A stretch of 64,000 nucleotides of DNA from Isoetes taiwanensis (lineage: Eukaryota > Streptophyta > Lycopodiopsida > Isoetales > Isoetaceae), in contig JAJEKV010000073.1 in assembly GCA_021234155.1 (NCBI GenBank), positions 2,144,001 to 2,208,000 of the forward strand, in the 5' to 3' direction. Each line of letters opens with the position of its first letter. Position 1 is the stretch's first letter. The notes under the pieces are model-generated. The model saw nothing but the letters and a program-made list of their open reading frames with translations, did not search any database and was not told the origin of the DNA. This document shows, one piece after another, positions 11,410 through 22,817 of this stretch. A program made the translations under genes and the position numbers.

Positions 11410-11590
11410 AGGCACAGAATAGAATTGAATAAAATAGAATTTCCATTAAATAAAGCACCACAAATGCAATGTACAATGAAGAAGAAGTCATATGCACAAT
11501 TTCTCTCTCTCTAGAATAGGAGGTCATTATCCGCCTGCTGTTACAAGTGATGGAGTTGAAGTTACATTTTTTCTTTTTCATGACCATTTA
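11410..11590 (-). pseudogene. PAP 3'-end relic (C-terminal tail plus 3' UTR), unit B
   Basis: On the minus strand this aligns with the last codons and 3' UTR of the PAP copies. It includes the words for T-S-T-P-S-L (degraded), GACCTCCTATTCTAGAGA, a TGTACAT...TTTAA...GGAAATTC stretch and the TATTC-rich end. It is clearly more diverged than PAP copies 1 and 2 are from each other. Its truncated 5' side abuts the 5'-truncated side of the LINE at 11591, in head-to-head orientation. Copies lie at 38170-38360 and 48914-49105. Confidence 0.75.
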
Positions 11591-12047
11591 TTCGCACGGG
11601 GTCCCACAGGCTACGGATTGAGAGAGGTAGATGGGAGCGGCCGCAATTGCCGCGAGAAGCGAGACTATGTGCCTGTTGCCAGTTACAGGATATTGAAGAT
11701 GAAAGCCATACTCTTCTGAGTTGCCCTGCTTTTGAGATAGTCCGGAATCATTTTTTGACCTTAGCATTCCATTCCACGCTTCCACAACTTCTCAGAGCAC
11801 CATCTGTGCATGACTTGGCATTATACATACTTGAGGTTCTAGATAAACGTCTGCAATTACTGAGTCCTAAGTAGTCATTATCTCTGTTTGTCTAGTATCA
11901 TCATTACTGCAAAGGTTTTTCCCTTGAAAACCTTTCGAGGCAGGGGTTTTTTAATCCTAGTAGTAATGATTGTACTAGCCCATTGTATGGGTCCCATGAC
12001 GTATTGGTCTCCGTGGACGTTTAAAAAAACTATTCTATTCTATTCCA
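11591..12047 (+). mobile_element. 5'-truncated LINE 3' end, (TATTC)n tail, unit B
   Basis: A 76-codon frame (about 11647-11874) encodes the end of a LINE ORF2-type protein with a C-x2-C-x9-H-x4-C finger (C-A-C-C-Q ... E-D-E-S-H-T-L-L-S-C). The 3' untranslated part has the family hairpin (AAAACCTTTCGAGGCAGGGG near 11930), GGGTCCCATGAC, TCTCCGTGGACG and a (TATTC)n tail ending about 12047. The same truncated copy occurs at 38361-38822 and, further truncated on its 3' side, at 49106-49366. It was therefore present before the array amplified. Confidence 0.85.
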
Positions 12048-12220
12048 TTTTTAAAGCATAACCTCGAACTTGTTTTCTAAGGTTAATGCTAACCATCCAT
12101 GTTTAAGATCTGGATATTCGATCTTAAGAAAATTCTTGAAAATCGTAGCACATGCACTGAGTCCTAACTTCCTGAATTCTTTTGCCTTAGCCCAATGAAG
12201 AATGCTACATAATTTTCTCA

Positions 12221-12540
12221 TTTATAACTCGAGTCTACTCATGGAGACAAAGATGTTTATAATCCAAGTGTGTTTGACACCATTGCGTTAATAGACATTG
12301 CACATTAATTCTCCAGATTTGGAAAGGCAATTATTTTACATTATTTTCCTAATCACGCATTATTTTCTTCTACTGTATGTTTTGAAACATATAAATGAGA
12401 CAAATGAAGAGAAAAGTTCGTGGCGGCCTTGGCCACCATGATAAATTTCTTGTAATTTAATCATGTCTCACTAGTGTATTAATAATTCTTTGATTTTGTC
12501 ATTCAAGGTAGATAAAATATCAAATGACTCTCTCATATTG
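12221..12540. repeat. 320 bp dispersed repeat, copy 1
   Basis: The block from TTTATAACTCGAGTC to CTCTCTCATATTG is found five times in the window: here, 15765-16086, 17265-17586, 38995-39312 and 42535-42856, all in the same orientation and nearly identical. It contains a GGCGGCCTTGGCCACCATG stretch. Sequence after the repeat differs between two families (GGCATTTCTTG here, CCTTCCTCGAG in the PAP-linked copies). Confidence 0.85.
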
Positions 12541-12769
12541 GCATTTCTTGAGTAGCATTCTCATAATTTTAGCTAATCAATGCTCAAAAGGGCACCCTTG
12601 GATTTCTAATAGGATGGATAATGGCAGGTTGAATCTGTTTTACTGGTTATTGGCCTGTTTGATTGGGTTGGATGTGTTTGGCTACATTCTGTTGAGCTGG
12701 TGGTATAGATACAAGAGCACCATTAAATATACAGGGGCTGATTATCCTACACAAAAGGATATTCTATAA
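12524..12769 (+). pseudogene. NPF (NRT1/PTR) transporter last exon, fragment 1
   Basis: The frame encodes the C-terminal end of an NPF/NRT1-PTR major facilitator transporter. It has F-L-S-S-I-L (membrane helix), a loop G-H-P-W-I-S-N-R-M-D-N-G-R-L-N-L, then F-Y-W-L-L-A-C-L-I-G-L-D-V-F-G-Y-I-L and the basic tail W-Y-R-Y-K. F-Y-W-L-L-A near the last helix and a Y-x-Y-K-type end are family hallmarks. These proteins carry nitrate, peptides or hormones across plant membranes. The stop at 12767-12769 fits the family's end. No upstream exons lie adjacent, and a middle exon of the same family is 11 kb downstream, so this is a detached piece. Its twin is at 39297-39542. Confidence 0.75.
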
Positions 12770-13309
12770 ATATGGCCGTTTTAGCATATGGTTTTCTTTC
12801 ATGTACATTAAAGTTATTCCCACACTTACAAGTGTAACGGATCTTTATGCCAAAAACAGAAAGTTTCAGTGTTGAAGGTAAAAATATGTTTAATGGCAAT
12901 TGTAGAACTAATGCACCTATCATCTAGACTATTATTTCAAGTATGGTTTTCGTAGCTATTTCAGCATATACAAATTATTTTAAGCAAGTTGCTATCGCAA
13001 CAAAGCATTGGCCTTAAAAACATTTCACTACAGTATAAACTAATTAGGCTCTACAAGACCACCCCAATTCCAATCATGCATAGGAGAGTGGAAGAAATCC
13101 TTGATAATCTTGAGTTATGGTTGTAGCTCTGACTAATGCAAGGACAATGGTGCTATGTACTCCAAATAAATCAAACATTAGTAGGGCTTAAGAATCGACG
13201 AGTAAAAGAAAAAAACTCAAAAGACCTTTGCCCAGGCTATCCATGAGGACTCTTTTATCTAATTGGAATGAAGCTTTATTAAGGAATTCAAAATGCTTTA
13301 CGTTGATGT
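12770..13309. other. Non-coding array sequence
   Basis: I see no gene, RNA or recognisable repeat. The stretch is AT-rich and is copied with small indels at 39543-40128, so it belongs to the array unit. Confidence 0.5.
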
Positions 13310-13515
13310 TGCTCTATTTTTGGGGGGCACTAAACCATGGAAAATGCATTTGACCTAGTCTTATGTACATGTGTACAAGTACAAATACATTAGATTTGGA
13401 AAACCAGATGCTTCACCTACAACAGATTTAGAATTTGAAATCAGATGCAACCAGGAGATTTGAACCCCTTGCCAAATTGGCTGCACCACATAAGGAGGGA
13501 ACTCTATAGCCCTGC
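13310..13515 (-). mobile_element. Probable tRNA-like SINE, copy 1
   Basis: On the minus strand a TGGTGCAGCC word is followed by GGGGTTCAAATCTCC (13455-13469), a good match to the tRNA T-arm/B-box of Pol III promoters. About 140 bases later the unit ends in GTGCCCCCCAAAAATAG. In the copies at 31178-31396 and 40128-40345 the same end runs into a (GATA)n microsatellite, typical of retroposon tails. The A-box is weak and close to the B-box, so SINE identity is likely but unproven. Confidence 0.45.
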
Positions 13516-14590
13516 ATAAGCATTTAAAACACAAAATCAGTTCTGTGTGAGCAATCAAAACTTAAAGTTTCATGTTCTTTGCCCCCAAGGGGTTCACATA
13601 CACTATATGTGTATATGCCATCCGCGTTCCTCAAATTAACAAAAAAAAATACGTTATGCGATACCATTTTGAGAACCCCCCTCACATGACTAACCAATTG
13701 CCCAAAAATACAACCCATATTGTAGGTTTATGATTCAACGTATGGCGTAGAATAATTTTAACTTGGATTGGGGGACCTTGGAGGTGTGATCCCAAATGAC
13801 GGGTTTCCCCAGAGATGTGATCCCAGAGGGCAGGGATCCCACCTTACTACGCAGTTACTGCATAATACTGCGACCCCTTATAACAAAAATTAGAGTTTTT
13901 TTGTGGTTGGTTTTTCTCCCTCGATTCTCCATGGAATCGGTGGGATCACTTCAAAGATGGTCGGAATGGGTTGGAGAAGAGTAGCAGGTAGATGCCAAGG
14001 AGGAAGCGTGAGCGAAGCCAAGCTACTATCGAGATGCATGATCCGACCAAAACTCGCCCTAACTATGCGATTTACCCATCACGGAGGAGGGATCCCTTGA
14101 TGACTGCTTTGGATACTGAGGAAGGGATCCCATGTGGGATGGGATTCCGGAGGATGGGGTCCAATCCAGGATAAGACTATATTGAGCCTCCATTTCCCTT
14201 TGGCTCTGTGGTGTTAATGAAACAAATAAGATTAGCATCTAAATGCCACAAAATAAATACATTAGGGTAATTGCTCTCTAATGAATAACGTACTTTTTAG
14301 CTCATATTCTACGCCTTTCTTGATTGGTTACAACTCTAGATGAGCAATACAATCTCATGAACTCAGTCAATGTGTGTTAACAAAACCTACATAATAATCA
14401 CTACATGATAAAGCAACACATTACAACCATCTCAATGAATAGCAACTTTACTAATAAAGACACACTATTGCCCTTGCATTCATTCAAACACAAAAGAATG
14501 AAACAAAACCTATGAAATCACACTCTCGGGCCACCGGAGGGCAACCCCCCGTGCGTAGCACCTTGTTTATAACAACCCATTCAATTGTTT
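13516..14590. other. Array sequence with GGGATCCC-rich block
   Basis: There is no convincing gene. Between about 13763 and 14173 the palindrome GGGATCCC or GGATCCC recurs. The outer ends (TTGGATTGG on the left, CCAATCCAGG on the right) form a short imperfect inverted repeat, so this may be a roughly 410 bp MITE. The stretch is repeated at 31400-32480 and 40350-41420, where an extra GAGGGCAGGGATCC unit is present. Confidence 0.4.
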
Positions 14591-15641
14591 TAGGGATATA
14601 TGGACTATGGTTTCAGGAATTGCTATTTTTTACATCCATATAAAATCCCCCTGGAACCCCTTGTTATTTTGCTACATATTCAAGGTATTGTGGATGAACC
14701 CCAGTCTGTGCTTAGTGATGGCCAAGTTCTAGCGTTGGTTTTTCTAGAGAGGCAATTTTTCGAGTGCATCAATCTTGATTTAGGAAATACTGAACTTATC
14801 AATGCAAAGGAGATTGACTACGAAAAATCAATATTTCATATTAAAGTTGTCAGAGTTGTTGGTCTAAGCTTACAGACCATTTATTTAAGATTTCTTATTA
14901 ATTTGCATCATTTAAAGCTATCATGCCAAGTGTCTGCAAGATTCTATTTGCAGTCATGTTATTGTCACACGTGACGAACCTACTACTGAGTCCCTTGACC
15001 CGGCTTTTGCAATAATCAATAATTACACCTTAGCGAAGACCATATACTCAAGGCGTTTGACAAGTGTTTTCCTCTCGTGGTGATTTATGTATCTTGAATG
15101 GTAGATTTATTTTTTAGACTGGTTGATAAGATCAACAAATCCATTCCATAATATCTTGAGTCCAAAACATTGCTATAGGTGCTTGATATTTATGGCCATA
15201 TCATTTAAGTGTTGAATTAATCACGTTATGCAGCATGATTATGATCTTGATGTGCGTTAACAAACATGGTCAATGCTGTCGGGACCCTCCATGGCGAGCG
15301 TGCACGTGTTTAGATAACCTTTGTCTTAGCTTCCACTACGTAACTGAATAATTGTTGATATATTGTTGGCACACTGCAAAATTTTATAACTCTTTGGTGT
15401 TCCCTTTTGTCTCCTTTGGATGTTCTGGTTGAAATGCCATGTTAGATTGTGTGAATTTTTTTTTTGTCCAATGGGAAGGGATGATAATAGATGGATATTA
15501 TTTTAATGCAAATATACAATTCGTAAAAAATAAACCGTTTCATGAACAGGCAAATTATATGGTGTTCATGTAGTGATTTAGAGACATCAAGGAACCATTG
15601 CAAAAATTAAGAAAGGCTTTAGCCCATTAATCAATGGTGAC
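14591..15641. other. Unassigned array sequence
   Basis: A 124-codon frame at 14600-14974 has no recognisable domain, and its copy near 41435-41770 carries indels that break it, so I do not call it a gene. The rest is AT-rich. In unit C the same sequence breaks off at 32592-32596, where it is joined to sequence from 23968 onward. Confidence 0.4.
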
Positions 15642-16291
15642 CTATGATATTTAACACATTGAAATTTACTGCAACATAGCCTTGCTAGTTTAACGCCCTG
15701 ATTAATGCAATGGCATATGCATGAATTTGTTAGAGACCCATCGTCTGGATACTATTTATAAATCATTTATAACTCAAGTCTACTCATGGAGACAAAGATG
15801 TTTATGATCCAAGTGTGTTTGACACCATTGCATTAATAGACATTGCACGTTAATTCCCCAGATTTGGAAAGGCAATTATTTTACATTATTTTCCTAATCA
15901 CGCATTATTTTCTTCTACTGTATGTTTTGAAACATATAAATGAGACAAATGAAGAGAAAAGTTCGTGGCGGCCTTGGCCACCATGGTAAATTTCTTGTAA
16001 TTTAATCATGTCTCACTAGTGTATTAATAATTCTTTGATTTTGTCATTCAAATGTAGATAAAATATCAAATGACTCTCTCATATTGCCTTCCTCGAGCAG
16101 AAAAGTCGCCCATCAAGCAATTTTATGCATGTAAGGATTCAAAGACACAAATTGCACTTGCTCTCCACAACTCACTTCAAGTTCTCATTCTCATTACATT
16201 CATATAGAGTTGATGTTATTCTAACACACACATTTAGGATTAGAATGTAACATTTAGTCTCTCCCATGTTAATGAGTAAGTAGTGTTGTTT
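15642..16291. repeat. 650 bp direct repeat, left copy
   Basis: The block from CTATGATATTTAACAC to GTAGTGTTGTTT is repeated at 17133-17791 with few changes. Unit D has only one copy (42405-43060). It contains copy 2 of the 320 bp dispersed repeat. The two copies here bracket an 841 bp insert (16292-17132), so unit B carries a local duplication absent from unit D. Confidence 0.85.
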
Positions 16292-16450
16292 CTTGTACAT
16301 CAATATTGTATATGTGATACATCATTTAAGGGAAATTCAATTTTATTCAATTCTATTCTGTGCCTTGTTGATTGCACTTTTGTTTGGTGTTCGAACTTGG
16401 GCAATTTGTAATCATATTATGAAAATTTACCTTCGTCACTACCTATATAA
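16292..16450 (+). pseudogene. PAP 3' UTR scrap fused to inverted array block
   Basis: From about 16292 the sequence TTGTACATCAATATTGTATATG through GGAAATTCAATTTTATTC matches the PAP 3' UTR (20060-20130). It then continues as the reverse complement of 11290-11410. This is the same arrangement as on the minus strand at 11290-11590, so it is another copy in opposite orientation. There is no coding content. Confidence 0.65.
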
Positions 16451-16565
16451 AGCACTGAAGTTTCTGTTTGTAAAAAATATGACTAATATTTCTGGGCCGA
16501 GGACAGCTTCCAGATTGACACGTATGCTTTTCTAACCTTTATCCAAAATTGTTAAAAAGAAAAAA

Positions 16566-16705
16566 CATAAGCTGGGCTTCCCATCAATAGGGATTGGGTA
16601 GCCACGAGAAAGCTTGTCTGCATGAACTACAATGGGATTTGAACCCACAAATGCCCATAATCCTCCGCGGTTGCCATAGCCAGGCTAGACCGACGCCTAA
16701 AAATC
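16566..16705 (-). mobile_element. tRNA-derived SINE
   Basis: On the minus strand an A-box-like TCTAGCCTGGCTATGG (about 16672-16690) precedes GGGTTCAAATCCC (16634-16646), a perfect-looking B-box. The spacing of roughly 30 bases fits an internal Pol III promoter. The sequence continues TGTAGTTCATGC and a TTTCTCGTGGCTAC body to an AT-rich end near 16566. No cloverleaf with an anticodon arm is evident, so it is a SINE rather than a tRNA gene. Confidence 0.55.
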
Positions 16706-17132
16706 ATTTCAAATCCATCGTTTTATACAAGTACTACCAGCCGGATCTTGGATACAGAGGATTTTGCTGCTTACCTCCTTGCTCCCTGCCAAATTCCGGA
16801 CGAGTACAACCAGCCCAGACCATCCATCTCTGGCTGAGGCACACAGAGCTGCGTCTGCCCTGTGCCTTTCCTCCGCTGCCCTTGCCAAAAAAAGAAGGGA
16901 GCATACCTTCTTATCCACACCCTAAAAAAAGGGCGCCAATTTTTTCTTCCCCACCAGCCTTTGCAAAAACATCCATGAAAAAAGGAATTGCGAAGCACCC
17001 AAAATAGCAAGAAACACTCAAGCTCCTCTCACATGGCAAATTATACCATTTCTTATACAATACTGTACCGAAATCATAGTCCCCACCATTGCCAGAATAC
17101 CCTCCCCAACCCCAAAATGAAAATCCATTGAT
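16706..17132. other. Unassigned insert sequence
   Basis: Short overlapping frames on both strands have low-complexity composition and no domain. The sequence is unique in the window and completes the insert between the two 650 bp direct repeats. Confidence 0.4.
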
Positions 17133-17791
17133 CTATGATATTTAACACATTGAAATTTACTGCAACATTAGCCTTGCTAGTTTAACGCCCTAAGAAATAG
17201 ATTAATGCAATGGCATATGCATGAATTTGTTAGAGACCCATCGTCTGGATACTATTTATAAATCATTTATAACTCGAGTCTACTCATGGAGACAAAGATG
17301 TTTATAAACCAAGTGTGTTTGACACCATTGCATTAATAGACATTGCACGTTAATTCCCCAGATTTGGAAAGGCAATTATTTTACATTATTTTCCTAATCA
17401 CGCATTATTTTCTTCTACTGTATGTTTTGAAACATATAAATGAGACAAATGAAGAGAAAAGTTCGTGGCGGCCTTGGCCACCATGGTAAATTTCTTGTAA
17501 TTTAATCATGTCTCACTAGTGTATTAATAATTCTTTGATTTTGTCATTCAAAGGTAGATAAAATATCAAATGACTCTCTCATATTGCCTTCCTCGAGCAG
17601 AAAAGTCGCCCATCAAGCAATTTTATGCATGTAAGGATTCAAAGACACAAATTGCACTTGCTCTCCACAACTCACTTCAAGTTCTCATTCTCATTACATT
17701 CATATAGAGTTGATGTTATTCTAACACACACATTTAGGATTAGAATGTAACATTTAGTCTCTCCCATGTTAATGAGTAAGTAGTGTTGTTT
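17133..17791. repeat. 650 bp direct repeat, right copy
   Basis: This is the partner of 15642-16291 and contains copy 3 of the 320 bp dispersed repeat. Its right end continues into the PAP upstream region, as does the single copy in unit D. Confidence 0.85.
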
Positions 17792-18389
17792 GGCATAGGC
17801 ATAGACCGAATGGATTGTTTAACTTCAGTACCTAAGTACTGTAGTGAGGATCACATTTAAGGGAGTCGGTCATGAGAAATGTTAGCAAATGGGCATAATA
17901 AGTTTCTTAATTGTTCAAAGTTGGTGTAAATACATTTGGTTCATTCATGAGAAGGAATGATGATTGTGCCACCACGTTAGCTTGTTGAGAGCATCCGAAT
18001 CGTATGGCGACATGGGCGGGGAGCAGATTCCGGGGCCCCGCTGACCAAAGCAAGAGCCCGGCGGGTGCGGAATCGCGACCAGTTCTAGGGCCGCCACAAG
18101 ATGGCAAGCGGGTCGATTTACCTGCTAATCACATGCACATTGAGCGCTTTTCCATTCCGTAGGCAGAATAAGAGACCCAGTTGCCATGTTGTTACACGAG
18201 ATATATATGGTATATGCCAAAAGCCCCCACCCCCGTTTTGCAAAAATGTCATTTGGTCCAAAGGTTATAGATTTCGCGGCCGTTAGATGAAAAATGTTGG
18301 ATGTAAAAAGGCCAAAAGGGTTCTAGCAGGGTTTATCAAATTCAGTGGGCATTTTAGAGAGAGACGCAAGCAACATCGGACAGGCAGAG

Positions 18390-19969
18390 ATGGCGAGCGA
18401 CCTGAAGAGGCGGAGATTAGGTAATGGGATCGGCACAGCTGCTGCAAGCAAAGAAAGCACTTTTACTAAGCCTCTCTCGAGTTCTTTGCCTGGCCACACA
18501 GATTTGGAGCTGAATTCCGATTTAGAGAGTGTTGCTCAACATTTAGGCCTTGTGGAGACGATGGAAGAAGCAAGACACAGAGAGGAGATTCTTGGAAATC
18601 TGCATTCCATCATACAGCAATGGATCAAGAAAGTTGCAGCCCAAGTTGGGCTATCCGGTGAGATGGTGGATAAGGCAAATGCCAATTTCTACACTTTCGG
18701 CTCATTTAGGTTAGGGGTTCATGGATCAGGCTCAGACATAGATGCATTATGCGTTGGGCCATGCTATGCCACCAGGGATCAGCATTTTTCGGATTATTGA
18801 AGGATATGTTGAGCAAAACAGAGGAAATTTGCCAGATAGATGCAATTCCAGGTGCCCATGTTCCTGTCATGAAGTTTAAGTACGATGGGGTCTCCATAGA
18901 TCTTGTTTATGCTAATGTTTTCGGCAGATACATTGTTCCAGAAGATCTAGACCTTTCTAGCCCTTCTGTTTTGGAAGGTCTGGATGAAGTTACAGTTAGG
19001 TGCATGAATGGCTCTAGGGTTACAGATCGTATTGCTAGCTTGGTGCCCAATATACAGCATTTCAGGGTTACACTAAGATGTGTAAAGTATTGGGCGAAGC
19101 AGAGGGGGATTTATGGAAACGCAGTTGGTTTTTTGGGAGGCATTAATTGGGCAATTTTAGTAGCCAGGGTTTGTCAGCTTTATCCTAATGCCGTACCTGC
19201 TACTCTATTTACCAAATTCTTCACAATTTACACTCTTTGGAACTGGCAAACTCCGGTGATGCTGTGTCCGTTGCAAGGCGGAAAACTTCCCGGTTGGAAT
19301 CCTGCATTAAATCCTCGGGACAGGTACCATCTCATGCCCATAATCACCCCTTCATACCCTTGTATGAATTCCAGCTACAACGTCACAGCAAGCACTCTCC
19401 GCATCATGGTGCAAGAATTTGCAAGGGGGCAAGAGATTTGTGACAGAATTTACAACAAGGGCGCATCCTGGAACGACTTGTTTGAGAGGCAAGACTTCTT
19501 TGGATGTAGCAAACACTACTTACAGGTTTCCATTCAGGCTCTCAACCGTGAAGAGTTGAGGAGATGGAAAGGATGGACTGAGTCTCGTCTCAGACACCTT
19601 ATTGGAAGAGTTGAAAAAGCTGCTGCTGGTCTTCTACAATGCCATCCATATCCTTCTGCTTTCTCCAATGGAGAAAATTGTGCAGAAGCATTCTTCATTG
19701 GGCTGAGGCAAAAGAGTCCAGGAAGTCTAAATCATACTTTTGACCTCAATGGGTGCGCTACTGCTTTCAAGGATTTTCTTAAGACCCAATACCCAGATCT
19801 TAAACAAGGGATGGAGGTTAGCATTAACCATGTAATGCGAAAACAAGTTCCAGTTTATGCACTAAAAATGGCTGGGTCTGATCCCAACACATGGTCAGGA
19901 AAAAGGAAAAGATGTCATACTGGGACATTAACTTCAACTCCATCCCTTGTGACAGCAGGTGGAGAATGA
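18390..19969 (+). pseudogene. Poly(A) polymerase, copy 1 (one-base frameshift)
   Basis: Nuclear poly(A) polymerases add the 3' poly(A) tail to cleaved pre-mRNA. The frame opens at an ATG in good context (GAGATGG) with M-A-S-D-L-K-R-R-R and shows the nucleotidyltransferase signature F-G-S-F-R-L-G-V-H-G-S-G-S-D-I-D. A five-T run at 18785-18789, where copy 2 has six, then shifts frame and stops at TGA 18798-18800. The remainder is open in the shifted frame to 19969, including the third carboxylate context [25 protein letters not shown] and the RNA-binding domain. The region at 19275-19429, out of frame in copy 2, is intact here. Plant PAP genes normally have many introns; none is visible, suggesting a retrocopy. 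A sequencing or assembly homopolymer error is a real alternative to a true pseudogene. Confidence 0.85.
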
Positions 19970-20140
19970 CTAGAGACAAAGAATTGTGACATCAGGTGGA
20001 GAATGACCTCCTATTCTAGAGACAATTAGAGACTAAGAATTTGTACATATCATTTCTTCCTTGTACATCAATATTGTATATTGTATATGTGATACATCAT
20101 TTAAAGGAAATTCAATTTTATTCTATTCTATTCTATTTTA
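19970..20140 (+). other. PAP copy 1 3' UTR with (TATTC)n end
   Basis: After the stop the sequence has GGTGGAGAATGAC twice (a 30-base duplication absent from copy 2), then TTGTACATATC, a TGTATATGTGATACATC stretch and GGAAATTC. It ends in TTTTATTCTATTCTATTC. There is no poly(A) run. The TATTC end resembles the tails of nearby LINEs (12030, 38803, 49737 on the minus strand). Confidence 0.65.
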
Positions 20141-21480
20141 TTTCTCTATTGCAGTAGATTAAAAGTTGCAAAGATATCAATTGCTTATATGAACCTGCTC
20201 ATTTGCATGCAAAATTCTTTGCTTTGGCTTAAGTGTCCAATGTTATGTTTCAAAAAGTTGATTCCATTCATTGTAGAGACAGATACGAGTTAGATCTTCA
20301 AGAATATGACATAGTTTCTCATCTATATGAGCATGGAGAATGCATTCTTAAGATATAAGAACTGAAAGATAAGCAGGTAAATAGGCAATGTCTATCATAG
20401 TTTGCATTTGATGACCAGATGACTAACTTAGATTCCATAGTTTCTCGTTAGAACATTTCTTTTGGAAGCTTATTTATGAATATGAGAAACTACCAATGAA
20501 GATTGGAGAGCATATGCATATGCTGCTTCATCCTATGCTTGCGAAAGGTGATTTTGTGTTCATCAAAGGAGTCATAACTTGATGTAATAACTTTATTATA
20601 TGTTGCATAAGCTACTGAGTTACTCTGTTACGCATACGTGGATTGCAAAAAAGTGTAGATTAAAGAGTTTTAGATACGAATTGCATAGATTGATTTTTTC
20701 ACCATGAATATAGTTACTAGATAAGAGAACTATACTTTAATTATGTGTTGGTTCCTTTTACAATGGAGCCATATAGGTAAGTTAAAATTATAATGCAAAA
20801 CATTTTTGCTCCTATATCATGCATCCATTCATCTAACTGTTCCTAGGGAATTAGGCTATCAAAGGGAAGTGGAAGAGCATGCATACAAGAGAAAAAGAGG
20901 AAAGAAATAGAAGGACTTGCTGAGGATTTATTTGCCAATGGATAGCAAGTGAGACAAATGATCCAAACTTCTTCATTCTTATTGTGATCCTTCCGCTTAA
21001 GGAAAAGAAAGAAGTTTCAGATGCAAGCACTGAGAAGCATTCTACATAGATAACTTGACAAACAAGTAATTTGGATGAGTGTAGGCCTCTTGGAGACAAT
21101 CTGTATATAGTAATAAAAGCAAAAAATGGTAGTCTGTGCAGCATCTCTCGGCCGTTCATTTTGTTGTGTTTCACAACTTTCGTTTTGGACCATTAATTTC
21201 ATGACTGTCCAATTATGTTTTTGAAAGGGCATATTTTTTGCACGCCTCCTTGTTAACCGCCTTGAGAAAGAGCGTCAGATTTAAAAACAGTTTATATCTA
21301 GGTAAATCAGTGCGTCTTTCCTTGCCAGCGAATGCCAGAATAGCATGGAATTTTACAAACATAAGGCAAGGAAAAAGGGATGTTGCTGTGGGCGAAAGGT
21401 AGTCCGAGCAAAATCTTTGCTTTGCCATCAATTGCATTTAATTGTTGTCCATTCCCATTGATGTAAAATTGCTTCAATTC
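20141..21480. other. Unassigned array sequence downstream of PAP 1
   Basis: This AT-rich sequence has only short frames on both strands and no domain I recognise. It is repeated at 45380-46800, where an extra 66 bases appear near 45938-46005. Confidence 0.45.
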
Positions 21481-21720
21481 TTCTTCCTTTGCTTTTAGAA
21501 TGGGCTATTCTCATTGATGTAAAATTGCTTCGATTCTTCTTCCTTTGCTTTCAAAATGGGCTGTTCGGTTTTGAGGAGGAAAAAGATCAGACAACCTTAA
21601 GCTTGAAAAAGATTAGACAGCCTATGAGAACGGTTAGAACGCTTATTCTGGATGGGGATTGTACGAAAGCTCGTGGTGTTTTGGACGAAGCCATTCATTG
21701 CGTCAAAGCTTCTTAAGGTT
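21450..21720 (+). pseudogene. Helix-loop-helix-like relic, collapsed copy
   Basis: Two 50 bp direct repeats (ATTGATGTAAAATTGCTTC...) lead to ATGGGCTGTTCG at 21556, whose frame stops after 14 codons (21598-21600). The rest of the conserved unit is in another frame: K-K-I-R-Q-P, then V-R-T-L-I-L-D-G-D-C and V-L-D-E-A-I-H-C-V-K, stopping at 21716. Compared with 46866-47115 this copy has lost most of one repeat unit. See the unit D entry for the family argument. Confidence 0.35.
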
Positions 21721-22817
21721 GGTTTTGTTTTGAAGCTCGAAGCCTGTAAAAACTCCGAACTCTGAGTTCTGATGTCTGATGAAAAAAAAAATATCAAATG
21801 CATTCTGGCATCGACCACTTCTTTTTAGGGTCTTACATCAGAACATTAGGCAGCCTTGGCGAATTTGGAGGTTCATTGTTGATGCCCGATTCTTTCATCA
21901 ACAAGGTCGTCTGAATGCCAGGTTTTGTGCAGAGGGTTATTGCCTATTCTGGCTCAGGGCATGCTTCCCACTAGGTTACCTTTTACCTTTTATGTAAATA
22001 TGTTTCGGCAGATACGCAGGCTTTTCCTTTGGGTTCAAATTCCAATTCATCTGTTATAGTGTAATGTCAATTATAGTATGTGATTCTAGCAGCAATACTA
22101 GATAGACCAGTTGCAACAGAATTTTTTAGAAACGCCAAGTTTGTCAGTACCAATAAGGGCTATTAAACTATAACCAGGGTTTATATACAAATAGAACAAG
22201 ATCGTGCAATAAAATCTCTTGTACAAGCGGCCATGATATGCAAGAGCCCCCCACCAGTGCATGGCATATGCTCATGTCACAGTCCCCTTTTCTCAGCTCC
22301 AGACATGTTCTTCTATTTCTTCTATCTATTAGATCCAAATACTACCCTAGATAATTGTCATATAGCATGCAAAACCTTTTCAGATTCATCCTTAGCTTTC
22401 AAATCTGCCAGTCTTGCTTTTCTTAAGTATTGTAGATCAATTTGCACCTTCATTCCCTTGAATAGCTTGAATATTGGGGGCTTGACTTAGAATTTGAGCT
22501 CTGCACAAAGATCTCAAGAAGATAGACGCTAATCTTCTACCATATTTTACCTTTGCATCCTTTAATAGGCTACCTGACTATGGTTTGAGCTGTAAATCTT
22601 ACATCTGTAATGAATGTAAATAACATTTCACGATCATGTATGTCTCTCTCTTAGCAAAACAATACTTTAAGTTATTGGTGCACATTAAGTGTTTTGTACT
22701 TTTGGCTTTTTTATGTGTTCCTTGAGTTTACATGCTTGGACAAATATACTTTGGTTCAATCTCAAGTAATATATAAGGGTAATCTCAGAAAGATGAACTG
22801 ATTTCCAATTTTTCTAG
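21721..22817. other. Unassigned array sequence
   Basis: The part up to about 22549 is repeated at 47116-47950. After that the unit B sequence is unique to this unit. Frames are short and without recognisable domains. The end forms a probable intron or upstream region for the HECT-like exon at 22818. Confidence 0.4.

Noticed and set aside
13441-13510. tRNA gene on the minus strand
   Set aside because: Only a T-arm-like segment fits; there is no acceptor pairing or anticodon arm, so a SINE is more likely.
16594-17007. 137-codon frame over the SINE
   Set aside because: It begins in the SINE and shows no conserved domain; opposite-strand frames are equally long.
18345-18389. Upstream GTG start for PAP copy 1 (and 43622 for copy 2)
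   Set aside because: The ATG 45 bases downstream has good context and places the catalytic Asp residues close to their known positions.
19237-19443. 68-codon frame overlapping PAP copy 1
   Set aside because: It is the out-of-frame reading that appears inside copy 2; the conserved PAP block lies in the other frame here.
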